Shown here one piece after another: positions 1 to 9,500 of a DNA stretch of 64,000 nt. Where the stretch lies: positions 3,277 to 67,276 of the forward strand of contig CAZIPN010000009.1 in NCBI GenBank assembly GCA_964541225.1, given 5' to 3'. The position numbers and the translations under genes are program-made. Below the pieces are notes generated by a model. It was given only the letters and a program-made list of their open reading frames with translations, was not told the DNA's origin and ran no database searches. Numbering within the stretch: position 1 is the stretch's first letter; each line of letters starts with the position of its first letter. This DNA is from CAZIPN01 sp964541225 (GTDB taxonomy: Bacteria; Actinomycetota; Coriobacteriia; Anaerosomatales; JAAXUF01).

Positions 1-40
1 TTTCGGGACGCGAAACATCCCGAGCAATCGAACGACCTGC

Positions 41-56
41 TGAAACGCAAGTTTCA
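41..56. promoter_or_regulatory. Palindrome upstream of the ammonium transporter
   Basis: TGAAAC-GCAA-GTTTCA is a perfect 6-bp inverted repeat with a 4-bp spacer, about 175 bp before amt. GAAAC half-sites also occur at 12-16. Actinobacterial GlnR sites use GAAAC and GTNAC elements, but the spacing here does not follow that pattern. A nitrogen-control site is therefore only a suggestion. Confidence 0.3.
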
Positions 57-127
57 CGCGCCCTTCTTGGCTACGACACACTGTGGAAACCCAGCCCCCC
101 TACGGTGCTTGCGTGGCACAAGGTCAC

Positions 128-150
128 CCGAGGGAGTGCGCGGCCCTCGG
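128..150 (+). other. Hairpin in the amt leader
   Basis: CCGAGGG and CCCTCGG form a 7-bp stem with a 9-nt loop in the stretch before amt. No T-run follows, so it is not a clear terminator. It could be an mRNA leader structure. Confidence 0.3.
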
Positions 151-231
151 TTCGCCGTCCAACGACGTACGGCGCCCCTTCCCTGCACGGTCCGCGAACG
201 CGGGCCGGACACCGACAAGGAGGTGTAGGCG

Positions 232-1857
232 TTGAAGTCGCTAATGACACGGATCTTTGATCCTGCGGTCGTGCGCGGAAAGATGCCGGACATCTTGAAA
301 CGCGCGGCCGTACGCACCCTGGTGCTTACGCTCGTTGCACTTGCGCTTCTGCCCGCCCTGGCATGGGCGGGTGATCCGAATGGTTCGGCGACGGGCGACA
401 TTTCTTCAGTCACTGCCGCCACCGCTGGCAAGCCAACTATGGCTGAGATGGGCGCCGCTCTCGGGCATCTCAGCACCGCCACGAACATGTTCTTCGTGAT
501 TGTGGGCATGGCGCTGATCTTCTTCATGCAGGCTGGCTTCATGCTCGTTGAGACCGGCTTCTGCCGATCGAAGAACGCCGCTCACGTCGCCATGACGAAC
601 TTCATCGTCTTCGGCGTTGGCGCGATCGTGTACTGGTTCGTTGGATTCGCAATCGAGTTTGGCGGCTTCGGGTCGCTTTCTAGCCTAGGCGGGGTTGAAC
701 CGCTCACAAGTGCCTTTGCACCCGCTGCCGGCTGGGGACTCTTTGGGTACAAGGGCTTCTTGCTGGGTAGTCTCGGCGACGGAACCTACGACGTGGGCAT
801 CTTCGCCTTCTTCTTGTTCCAGCTCGTCTTCATGGACACCGCGGCAACCATCGTCACCGGAGCAATGGCGGAGCGCTGGAAATTCTCATCGTTCGTGCCC
901 ATGGGCATCTTCATGGCCGCCATTGTCTACCCCGTCTACGGCATGTGGGTCTGGGGCGGCGGCTGGCTTTCGCAGCTCGGCACGACGATGCACCTCGGAC
1001 ACGGAACGCTCGACTTCGCTGGCTCGTCGGTCGTGCATGCGGTCGGCGGTTTCTCGGCACTCGCTGGTGCCGTCGTGATGGGTCCGCGCATCGGCAAGTT
1101 CAAGAAAGACGGCACGCCGGTCGCATTCCCGGGCCACCACATCCCGATGGCGATTCTGGGCACGATCATCCTGTTCTTCGGATGGTTCGGCTTCAACGGC
1201 ATGTCGACGCTTGCCGCCGGTGACCTGCGCTTCTCCATCATCATCGCGAACACCATGCTCGCTGGCGCTGCCGGTATGCTCTCGGCCATGTTCTTCGTCT
1301 GGAAGCTGTGGGGCAAGCCGGATCCATCGATGGCCGTCAACGGCACCCTTGCCGGACTGGTCGCTATCACCGCTCCGTGCGCGTTCGTCAGCCCCTGGGC
1401 GGCGGTTCTCATCGGAGTGATCGCCGGCATCCTCGTGGTGCTGTCCGTCATCTTCATCGAGCGCACCCTCAAGATCGACGACCCCGTCGGCGCCGCGTCC
1501 GTTCACGGCGTCAATGGCTTGTGGGGACTCATCGCTCTTGGCCTGTTCGCCGACGGAACCTACGGTGACGGTTTCAACGGAATTGCGGGAACCGTCAGGG
1601 GCCTGTTCTACGGCGATCCAGGACAGCTGGTCGCTGAGCTCATCGCGTGTGTCGTTGTCTTCGTCTGGGCTTTCGGAGTCTTCTATCTCTTCTTCAAGGC
1701 CCAGAAGGCCATCCAGGGTCTGCGTCCCTCAGAAGCTGGCGAGATCACTGGTTTGGACGCAACCGAGATGGGCGTGTTGGGATACCCCGACTTCGTGACG
1801 ACCGCGCCACTGTCCGATGGAGCATCCGCCCACTTCGCCGGTAGTAGGGAGGAGTAG
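232..1857 (+). CDS. amt: Ammonium transporter Amt
   Basis: A 541-aa Amt/AmtB/Rh-family channel that moves ammonium or ammonia across the cytoplasmic membrane. A hydrophobic N-terminal segment ending in LPALAWAG looks like a signal peptide. About eleven membrane segments follow, with conserved stretches such as GFMLVETGFCRSKN, DTAATIVTGAMAERWKF, FAGSSVVHAVGG and DDPVGAASVHGVNGLWG. The last two carry the twin pore histidines of the family. The TTG start is preceded by AAGGAGGT at 217-224 with a 7-nt gap. The PII gene begins 4 bp after its stop, the usual amtB-glnK pairing in which PII plugs the channel when nitrogen is plentiful. Confidence 0.96.
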   Translation: MKSLMTRIFDPAVVRGKMPDILKRAAVRTLVLTLVALALLPALAWAGDPNGSATGDISSVTAATAGKPTMAEMGAALGHLSTATNMFFVIVGMALIFFMQAGFMLVETGFCRSKNAAHVAMTNFIVFGVGAIVYWFVGFAIEFGGFGSLSSLGGVEPLTSAFAPAAGWGLFGYKGFLLGSLGDGTYDVGIFAFFLFQLVFMDTAATIVTGAMAERWKFSSFVPMGIFMAAIVYPVYGMWVWGGGWLSQLGTTMHLGHGTLDFAGSSVVHAVGGFSALAGAVVMGPRIGKFKKDGTPVAFPGHHIPMAILGTIILFFGWFGFNGMSTLAAGDLRFSIIIANTMLAGAAGMLSAMFFVWKLWGKPDPSMAVNGTLAGLVAITAPCAFVSPWAAVLIGVIAGILVVLSVIFIERTLKIDDPVGAASVHGVNGLWGLIALGLFADGTYGDGFNGIAGTVRGLFYGDPGQLVAELIACVVVFVWAFGVFYLFFKAQKAIQGLRPSEAGEITGLDATEMGVLGYPDFVTTAPLSDGASAHFAGSREE

Positions 1858-1861
1858 CGCA

Positions 1862-2200
1862 ATGAAGCGCGTAGAAGCAATCATCCGACCGGAGCGTCTT
1901 GAGTCGGTGAAAGAGGCTCTCACGGCATTGGGTCACAAGGGCCTCACGGTGACAGAGGTCAAGGGCCACGGGACGCAGAAGGGCATCACACAGCAATGGC
2001 GCGGCGAGGAGTACGTCATCGACTTGCTGCCCAAGATCCAGGTCGTTGCTGTGGTCAACGACCACGAGGTGACTGACGTGGTAGCGGAGATCCAGAAGGC
2101 CGCCCGCACCGATCGCATCGGTGATGGCAAGATCTTCGTCTCCCCAATTGAAGAGGTCGTCCGGGTTCGCACTGGAGAACATGGACCTGAGGCTCTCTAG
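1862..2200 (+). CDS. glnK: PII nitrogen regulatory protein
   Basis: A 112-aa PII signal protein of normal family length. It begins MKRVEAIIRPERLE. The T-loop reads KGHGTQKG...RGEEYVIDLLPK and keeps the tyrosine that is uridylylated or adenylylated in many PII proteins. The C-terminal GDGKIFVSPIEEVVRVRTGE matches the family signature around the nucleotide and 2-oxoglutarate site. The ATG is preceded by GGGAGGAG at 1847-1854. It is cotranscribed with amt, so GlnK is more likely than GlnB, and its main partner should be the Amt trimer. No uridylyltransferase gene is visible here. Confidence 0.95.
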   Translation: MKRVEAIIRPERLESVKEALTALGHKGLTVTEVKGHGTQKGITQQWRGEEYVIDLLPKIQVVAVVNDHEVTDVVAEIQKAARTDRIGDGKIFVSPIEEVVRVRTGEHGPEAL

Positions 2201-2226
2201 CGTTTCAACCGATCCACAATACGCGG

Positions 2227-2250
2227 GAGCGGGCCCGATTGGGTCCGCTC
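2227..2250 (+). terminator. Possible terminator after glnK
   Basis: GAGCGGGCCC-GATT-GGGTCCGCTC pairs over 10 bp with one G-U, starting 26 bp after the glnK stop. Only a short CTTC follows instead of a U-run, so termination efficiency is uncertain. Confidence 0.55.
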
Positions 2251-2596
2251 CTTCGCGCTAGCCCAACGGCTGCGTGCCGTCGGCTTCCCTGTCACCGTGA
2301 TGGCCTTCGCACCGCCCGAGGTGCCATTCTAAAGAGGCGGTCTTCGGGGAATGTAGGCCCTCTCTGCGTTTGGCCGCATCCCCGGATCTTCCAGAGGCTT
2401 ATGCCCGGTACCCCGACTCACATGAACCGCTCGTCGAAGTCCTTCCTCTGCCATCCCGGCTCAGGTCTTCTGACGCTTCGCTTTCCACCAGTGATTGTCC
2501 TCCTCACTGCCGGATGCGGCGCATGCGGTTCGCGCCTCACCACGACTATACGCCCCCAACATCGTGATCGTAACGCTCGCGGAGCGTCCGAAACGA
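2251..2596. other. Gene-poor spacer between glnK and the rhodanese-thioredoxin gene
   Basis: No convincing gene is visible. Open frames cross it on both strands, but they are low-complexity, have no ribosome-binding site and run through the hairpins on either side. I see no tRNA or riboswitch. Confidence 0.5.
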
Positions 2597-2623
2597 CGAA
2601 CGGCCCCCACTGGGAGCCGTTCG
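2597..2623 (-). terminator. Terminator of the rhodanese-thioredoxin gene
   Basis: CGAACGG and CCGTTCG form a stem extended by CCC/GGG pairs around a short loop. It lies about 45 bp beyond the stop of the leftward gene. On that strand it is followed by TCGTTT. A second GC-rich hairpin (GGCGCC...GGCGCC, 2638-2658) lies between it and the gene. Confidence 0.5.
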
Positions 2624-2668
2624 GTCGTGCCCGTATGGCGCCAACCGCTGGTCGGCGCCGTGCACACA

Positions 2669-3424
2669 CTACTTGAGGTTGTTCAGCGCTTGCTGGAGTG
2701 CGTCGCTGGTCTGTTCGCCAACAAGTTGGCCCGACACGATTCCGTCCTTCGTGACGAACACGAACGTCGGCACGTACTGTGCGCCGAGCTTGTCGGCAAG
2801 CGATATCGCACTCTGGTCAGATCCGTCCACATTGAGCACTCGGAATTCGATGTTCGGGTTCTTCTGCTTGAGCCCCTCGACCAGGGGTTGCATCTTGGTG
2901 CACGTGGGTCAAGTTGGGGTGTAGAGCTCAACGAACACGGGCTTGCCCGACGTCGGGATCGTTTGCTGTGAAGTCGTCGCGCCCTTCTCCAGCGGACCCG
3001 ACCACGAAACCACACCTCCCGTAAGGTTGGCGACGCTCTTGAAGCCCATCGACTCCATGGCGCTCTGGCCAGCAGCCGATCGTTCCCCGGTCGCGCAGTA
3101 CAGCACATAGTCTTTGTCCCGATCCCAGTTTGCCGCCGCGTTCTGCAGCTCATCGACCGGGACGTTCACTGCGCCCTTGATGTGCCCCATCGCGTACTCG
3201 CCCTGCGTGCGCACGTCGACAACCTGCGCGCCAGCCTTCTGAGCGGCCAAGAGCCCCGCCGAGTCAACATCGCGGAACCCACCGCCAGCACTGTTCGCAC
3301 TCGGCTTGAAAAGAAGCACGCCGATTACGATGACAACGATCCCGACAATGATCCACGGAAGGGCTTTCTTCATCGAAGAGGAATTCGCCGTTGATTTCTT
3401 CTTCGCTGGGGAGGTCTTCTTCAC
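2669..3424 (-). CDS. Membrane-anchored rhodanese-thioredoxin fusion, candidate selenoprotein (in-frame TGA)
   Basis: Read through the TGA at 2909-2911, this is a 251-aa protein. It has a lysine-rich N terminus, one membrane segment (about residues 20-40, PWIIVGIVVIVIGVLLF), a rhodanese domain (about 50-145) with active-site loop CATGERS, and a thioredoxin domain (about 155-251). The thioredoxin active site reads YTPT-TGA-PTC, where relatives have CPxC. The TGA thus sits exactly at the nucleophilic cysteine and would give Sec-Pro-Thr-Cys (residues 172-175). The cis-proline motif YVPTF follows, and both frames either side are uninterrupted. GTG at 3424 is chosen because AAAGGAG (3433-3439) is about 9 nt upstream; GTG at 3431-3433 is too close to it. 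The positive-inside rule puts both domains outside the membrane. Likely role: sulfur transfer or persulfide reduction in the cell envelope (inference). A sequencing error or a pseudogene are the alternatives. Confidence 0.8.
2865..2911 (-). promoter_or_regulatory. Candidate bacterial SECIS element
   Basis: Directly after the in-frame TGA on the coding strand, CCCCT-GGTCG-AGGGG (2873-2887) forms a 5-bp stem with a GGUC-containing loop. The loop G lies about 27 nt after the TGA. This fits the known layout of bacterial SECIS hairpins (apical G/GU in a small loop, roughly 16-37 nt from the UGA) and resembles the AGGUCU loop of E. coli fdhF. An outer TGC/GCA pairing could extend the stem. Identified by eye only. 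Confidence 0.55.
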
Positions 3425-3451
3425 GGCCCACACTCCTTTGCACCGGCCGCC

Positions 3452-3480
3452 ATCATACCCCGCAGGGTATTGGCGCGCAA
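3452..3480 (-). promoter_or_regulatory. Promoter with embedded CsoR/CstR-like operator
   Basis: On the minus strand, TTGCGC (3475-3480) and TATGAT (3452-3457) are 17 nt apart. The spacer contains ATACCC-4 nt-GGGTAT (3455-3470), overlapping the -10. That palindrome matches the ATACCCC-type sites bound by CsoR/CstR-family repressors, which sense copper or reactive sulfur. It serves the rhodanese-thioredoxin gene, which starts 28 bp further on. Confidence 0.6.
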
Positions 3481-3598
3481 TGTCATTCTGTCTTGCTATA
3501 GTCGTCAGCAGGGGCTACTCGGGGATAATGATGCGATGGGATCACTCCCCAGCAAGTCACCGACCAACCTTCGCGGACCCGTCCGCCCAAGGAGTCAC

Positions 3599-6500
3599 AT
3601 GCCGGACACGCCTGCAGGGACGAACTCGAGGGCAGCGAGCAACGAAACGCCCTTTCGCGAGGAATTGCTTTCTGCCGATCGACTCGCCGAGGAAGCTCGG
3701 CACATTGCCTCTCGGCAGACATGGACAGCGGGCAAGCGACTGCGCACGACGCCCCTCATTCCGCTTCTGCATCGCGCCGCTACCGGACTCGCCGCAGACA
3801 ACCACGAACTCGCTCAGGCCGCCCGCGCAACGGGCGCTTCGCCCCCCGCCGGCGAATGGTTGCTCGACAACTACTACCTAATCGAGCAGCAGGTCATCCT
3901 CGTTCGCGACGATCTGCCTGGCGGCTATGGGATGGAATTGCCCCGCTTGACCGAGGGGCCGTATCGGGACTTCCCTCGGCTGTACTCGGCACTTCTCACG
4001 CTCTTGGGGCACACTGACTCACGCCTCGACGAGGAGTACCTCCTGCGTTTCGTCTCTGGCTACCAGGAGATCTCCCCGCTCACGATCGGCGAGGTGTGGG
4101 CTGTGCCGATCATGCTGCGCATCGGCCTGGTCGAGAACTTGCGTCGACTCTCCCGCGCTGCGGTCTCGTTCTTGCGCGCCGAACTGGCTGCCGACGAATG
4201 GGCCGAGCGACTGCTGCTGGCAACTCGAGACGCAGCCGACACACTGCCATCCCTCCTCGGCACCATCGATGTCGAGACGCGTGGCATGCCACCAGCGTTC
4301 TTCGCGCGCTTCGCCCGCAGGCTCGGCGAGGTGGAATACGGCGGAGACGCGATCAATGCCTGGATCGAGCGACGTCTCTCGGCGGAGAACATCGTTCTCG
4401 AGGACGCCGCCGTACAAGCGCAGCAGGAGCAAGCAGCCGATCAGGTGTCGATCGCGAACTCAATCACCAGCATTCGATTCCTGGACGCGTTGGATTGGCG
4501 CGAGTTTTTCGAACGCGTGAGCGTCGCCGAGGAGATACTGCGCCGAGATCCCGCGCAAACGTACGCGGTCATGGACTTTGGTAGCCGCGATCGGTATCGG
4601 CACGCACTCGAAGTCCTGGCCCGACGCTCGGACGCAGGTGAGATCGACATCGCCCAGAGAGCCGTCGTGCTCGCCCGCGATGCGCTCGCGCGCGATGCGT
4701 CCGATCAGGTGCGCGGACACGTAGGCTGGTGGCTTGCCGGAGCCGGGCGCTACGACCTCGAGCCGGCGATCTCGTATCGGCCGATCCTGAGCGAATGGAT
4801 CTACCGCACGGTGTTGAGGCCGAAAGCGTTCGTGTACGTGATGATGCTTCTGGTGTTGACCGCGCTGCTCGGCGTAGGGCTCGTCGCATACGCACAGTCT
4901 GCAGGCTCGGCGACGTGGCAAGTCGTGGTCCTGCTGCTCATCAGCCTGGTGCCACTGACTGACCTCGCACTCATCGTGGTGAACCGCGTCGTGGCTTTCC
5001 TGTTTCCGCCACGCCAACTTGCCAAGCTCGACCCGCGACTCCCCGTCGATGACTCGCACCGCACGTTTGTGGTGTTCCCGGCACTGCTCTCCTCGGTGGG
5101 CAGTGCTCGTAGCATCGTCGAGCACCTCGAGACGACGTATCTGGCGAATCGCGACAGCAACATCGCTTTCGGGCTTGTCGGCGACTTGCGCGCCTCGACC
5201 GAGCAAACGCGGAGCGACGACGGCGACATCACTGAGGCGACCGTGCGCGGCATCTCGGAACTCAACGAACGCTACGAGGCCGAGCACGGCGTACGCCCCT
5301 TCCACCTCCTGATACGCGAGCGTAAGTACAACGAATCCGAGGCGGCATGGATGGGATGGGAGCGCAAGCGAGGCGCGCTCACGGAACTGGTCAGGGAGAT
5401 GCGTGGCGAGACCAACACCTCGTTCGTCACCAAGATCGGCGACGCCGCGTTTCGCCACTCGTGCGTCTTCGCCATCACGCTCGATTCCGACACCATCCTT
5501 CCACGCGACGGGGCGCGCAAGCTCATCTGCGCGATCGCGCACCCCCTCAATCGCGCGCGCTGGACGCCAGGCGACCCTCGTGTGTCGAGCGGCTACGGCC
5601 TCATACAGCCTCGAATCGACATGACGCTGCCAGGCTCTAAGCGCAGTCGCTTCGCCGAGATGCACTCCGGACGAACCGGTATCGATCCATACTCCGGCGC
5701 CGTCTCCGACACCTATCAGGATGTGTTCGGCGAGGGCTCGTTCACCGGCAAGGGCATCTTCGAGATCGACGTCTTCGCAGGCGTGCTCGAGGGCCGATTC
5801 CCAGAGAACACGCTGCTCTCACACGACCTCGTCGAGGGCTCGTTCCTGCGCACCGCGCTCGCAAGCGACATCGAGGTTCTCGACGACTACCCCGCCAACT
5901 ACCTCGCCGCCTCCTCTCGGCTGCATCGCTGGGTACGCGGGGACTGGCAGACGCTGCCGTGGCTCGGCGTGCGCGTTGCCAACACCTCGGGCCAAGGTGA
6001 GCTCAATCCCCTATCGGTACTGCACCGCTGGAAGATGCTCGACAACCTGCGCCGCTCCCTCGTGCCGCCTACGATGCTGCTCATGTTCGCGCTCGGCTGG
6101 CTCCTGCTTCCTCATGCGCTGCTGTCCTGGCCGATTCTGCTTCTGCTGCTGGTTCTCTTCCCCGCGTATTTCTCGCTCGCCGACGCGATGGTTTTCCGTC
6201 CGCGCAGCGTCAGTTTCGTATCCAGCGCTCCGTCGCTTCTGCGCGACTTCGCTGGCGACTCATGGCGGGGTGCAGTCTCGCTCGCTGTGCTGCCACACCA
6301 AGCGTGGCTGATGGCCGACGCGATCACGCGCGCGCTCTATCGCATGACCATCTCCCACAAGCACCTGCTCGAGTGGGAAACCGCCGCCGATGCCGAGAAA
6401 CGCGCAGGCACAACGCGCGCTGCCTTCTGGCGGGCGATGGGGCCCGTGGCAATCGTCGCGGTACTCGTCGTCCTCGCAACCACCCTCGGCCAAGGCTGGC

Positions 6501-9500
6501 GCGTCGCGGCCACAATCCCGCTCGTGCTGATCTGGCTGGCCGGCCCCTTCTTCGCGTGGTGGATCTCAACGCCGTTGCCGCAACGAGTCATCGAGCCATT
6601 CTCGGCAGACGAGCGACATGCGCTGCGCCGGATCGCGCGTAAGACGTGGCGTTTCTTCGACACCTTCGTTGTGGCGCATGGGCACAACCTGGCGCCCGAC
6701 AACTTCCAGGAGGATCCTGGCGGCGAGGTCGCGTGGCGATCATCGCCAACGAATGTGGGTCTGCAGCTGCTGTCCTATGTCAGCGCCTACGACCTGGGCT
6801 ATCTCACCCTGGCGAATCTCGAGGATAGGGTGGCGATGACGCTCTCGGTCGTCGCGGGACTCGAGCGTTTCCGCGGCCACTTCTTCAATTGGTACGACAT
6901 CTCAACTCTGGAACCACTGCGCCCCATGTACGTCTCGACCGTTGACTCAGGCAACCTTGCAGGTCATCTTCTCGTACTGCGCCTCGCCCTTCTTGAGCTC
7001 TCAGAGGCGCCGCTCCTGGGTCCGCAGCTCCTGGACGGGGCTCGCGATGCCGCGCTGCTCGCACTTGAGGACCTCGTCAGCTGCCAAGATGAAATCGGCC
7101 CGCCGGACAACGCACGCTCCATGCGCGAGGCCCTCGACGGTCTGATGCGCACGATCGACACGAGTGAACTCCCACGCGACCTGGGGGAATGGTCGGCGTT
7201 GCTCAAACGGCTTGACGTGCTTGCCACCGAGGCACAGCGGATTCTCGGCGGGCTAGACAACGTGCGCACGCCTCTGCGCGTAGCCTCTGCAGTTGGCGCT
7301 GAAGCTGGCGAGGGGCTGAGCGTTCCGGTCACGCCGCTCGAGCAGCTCTCGGCATCCATCGACGATGTGGTGTGTTCGATTGCCGAGCCACTCGCGTTGC
7401 TCGGCAGACTCGCGCCGTGGGCGTCGCTTCTCGCCGAGGCCCCCGAGCCGGCGCGCGCGGAGCCGACACTGACGCCGCTCTTCGAGTACGTGCCCTCCGT
7501 CGTCGGGCTTGCCGAGGGGCTGACGCAAGCGGTCGCCGCCCTCGAGACGTTCGCGTCCGCGAAGTCGGCCAATGCCGAGCAGTCGCCTGTATCAGCATGG
7601 GCGCGCGAGATTCGCGAAAGCATGAGGGCTTCAAGACCCGCATCGGTGGAGTTGCTCGCACGCCTGCGGCTCTCGGCAGACATCACGCGCGAGATGTGGG
7701 AGCACACGGACTTCTCGGTGCTCTACGACGAACACCGCAACCTATTCTCGATCGGCTACAACCTCAACGAGGGTCGTCTCGACGGTAGCTACTACGACCT
7801 GCTGGCGAGCGAATGTCGGCTCGCGAGCTTCCTCGCCATCGCGAAAGGCGATGTGCCGCAAGAGCACTGGTTCAGACTCGGTCGCAGCCTGACGCGAATC
7901 CGCGAAGGACGCGCGCTCGTGAGCTGGAGCGCGTCGATGTTTGAGTACCTGATGCCTCTGCTCGTCATGCACGACTGGCCCGCCACCCTGCTGTCCGAGA
8001 CGTATCACACGGTCGTGGAGGCGCAGATCGACTACGGTCGCACGCGCGGCGTGCCGTGGGGAGTCAGCGAGTCGGCATTCAACGCTAAGGACGCGGCACT
8101 CACCTACCAATACCAGGCCTTTGGCGTGCCCGGTCTCGGGCTGAAGCGGGGCCTCTCCGACGACGTGGTGGTCGCACCATACGCGGCACTGCTCGCGTTG
8201 CCGATCGCCCCGCGCGAAGTGCTCGCCGACATGGCGATGTTCACCGCCGAGGGCGCGGAGGGTCGCTACGGCTTCTATGAAGCGCTCGACTACACCCCGG
8301 GACGCGTCCCCGCAGGCACCACGCGTGCGGTGGTCAAGGCGTACTTCGCGCATCACCAAGGCATGTCGTTTGTGGCGCTCGGCAACGCCATTGTCGGCGG
8401 GAAGATGAGTGATCGCTTCCACGCCGACCCGATGGTTGGGTCGACGGAGCTGCTCTTGCAGGAGCGGCTGCCGCGCCACGTGCAGCTGGTCTCGCCCCAC
8501 GTCGAAGAAGTCGAGAATCTGCGCTCCGTACGCGAGCTTCCTCCGCCAATGACGCGCAGCTACAACACCGCCGAGACGCCCGTCCCCTCCACACACTTCC
8601 TCTCCAACGGGCGCTACTCGGTCATGGTCACCAACGGCGGGGGCGGTTACTCGCGCTGGAACGGCTTGGCCGTCAACCGATATCGCGAGGACGTGACGCG
8701 CGACTGCTGGGGCACCTTCTTTTACGTGCGCGACACTGAGAGCGGCGACGTGTTCTCGGCGCCACACAATCCCTATCCCGCCAAACCTGACCAGTACAAC
8801 GTCATCTTCGCGCCGGACAAGGCCGAGTACCGTCGCCGAGATCGCGATCTTGAGACGCACGTTGAGGTTTCCGTGTCCCCTGAAGACGACGTCGAAATCC
8901 GCCGACTCACGATCACCAACCACGGACGCACACCTCGAAACCTCGAAATCACTTCGTACTTCGAGATCGCGCTCACCGCCCAAGCCTCGGATCAAGCGCA
9001 CAAGTCGTTCTCGAACCTGTTCGTGGAGACGGAGTCGCTCTCCGACACCAACGCCATCCTCTTCTCACGGCGTCCTCGAAGCTCTGCCGAGGAACGCGTG
9101 TGGGGCTTGCACGTCGTGGCGTGCGAAGCCGAGCACTGCACGATGTCCTACGAAACCGACCGCGCTGCGTTTCTCGGCCGGTTGCGCGGCGTGGACAATC
9201 CCGTGGCGATCGAGAGCGACGGGCCGCTCGGCAAGGCAACCGGATCGGTGCTCGATCCGTGCTGCTCACTGCGAAGCGGCATTCTCGTGCCGCCAGGCGA
9301 GAGCACGCGCCTCGTCTTCTCAACCGGGGTCGCCGAGACGCACGACGCCGCGGTGCGCCTGACCGAGAAGTACTCCGATCCGCGTAGTGCTCAGCGCGCC
9401 ATCGACCTCGCGTGGACGGCTGCACAGCTCGAACTGCGCGATCTGGGCATATCGCCTCAGGAGGCCATGACGCTCGAGCGTCTCGCGTCGCGCTTGGTGC

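Noticed and set aside
2239..2676. Plus-strand open frame of 145 codons in the spacer after glnK
   Set aside because: No family match, no ribosome-binding site, and it runs through the terminator hairpins of the facing gene.
2669..3424. The rhodanese-thioredoxin gene as a simple nonsense pseudogene
   Set aside because: Not excluded, but less likely: TGA falls exactly on the catalytic Cys codon, no other lesion is seen, promoter and operator are intact, and a SECIS-like hairpin follows.
4460..5665. Long minus-strand open frame (401 codons) inside the glucan synthase gene
   Set aside because: High-GC antisense shadow: low-complexity Arg/His/Ala content, no ribosome-binding site, and it lies opposite a strongly conserved domain.
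7742..9001. Minus-strand open frame of 419 codons inside the glucan synthase gene
   Set aside because: Same shadow effect; no recognisable domain, opposite the conserved glycoamylase-like region.
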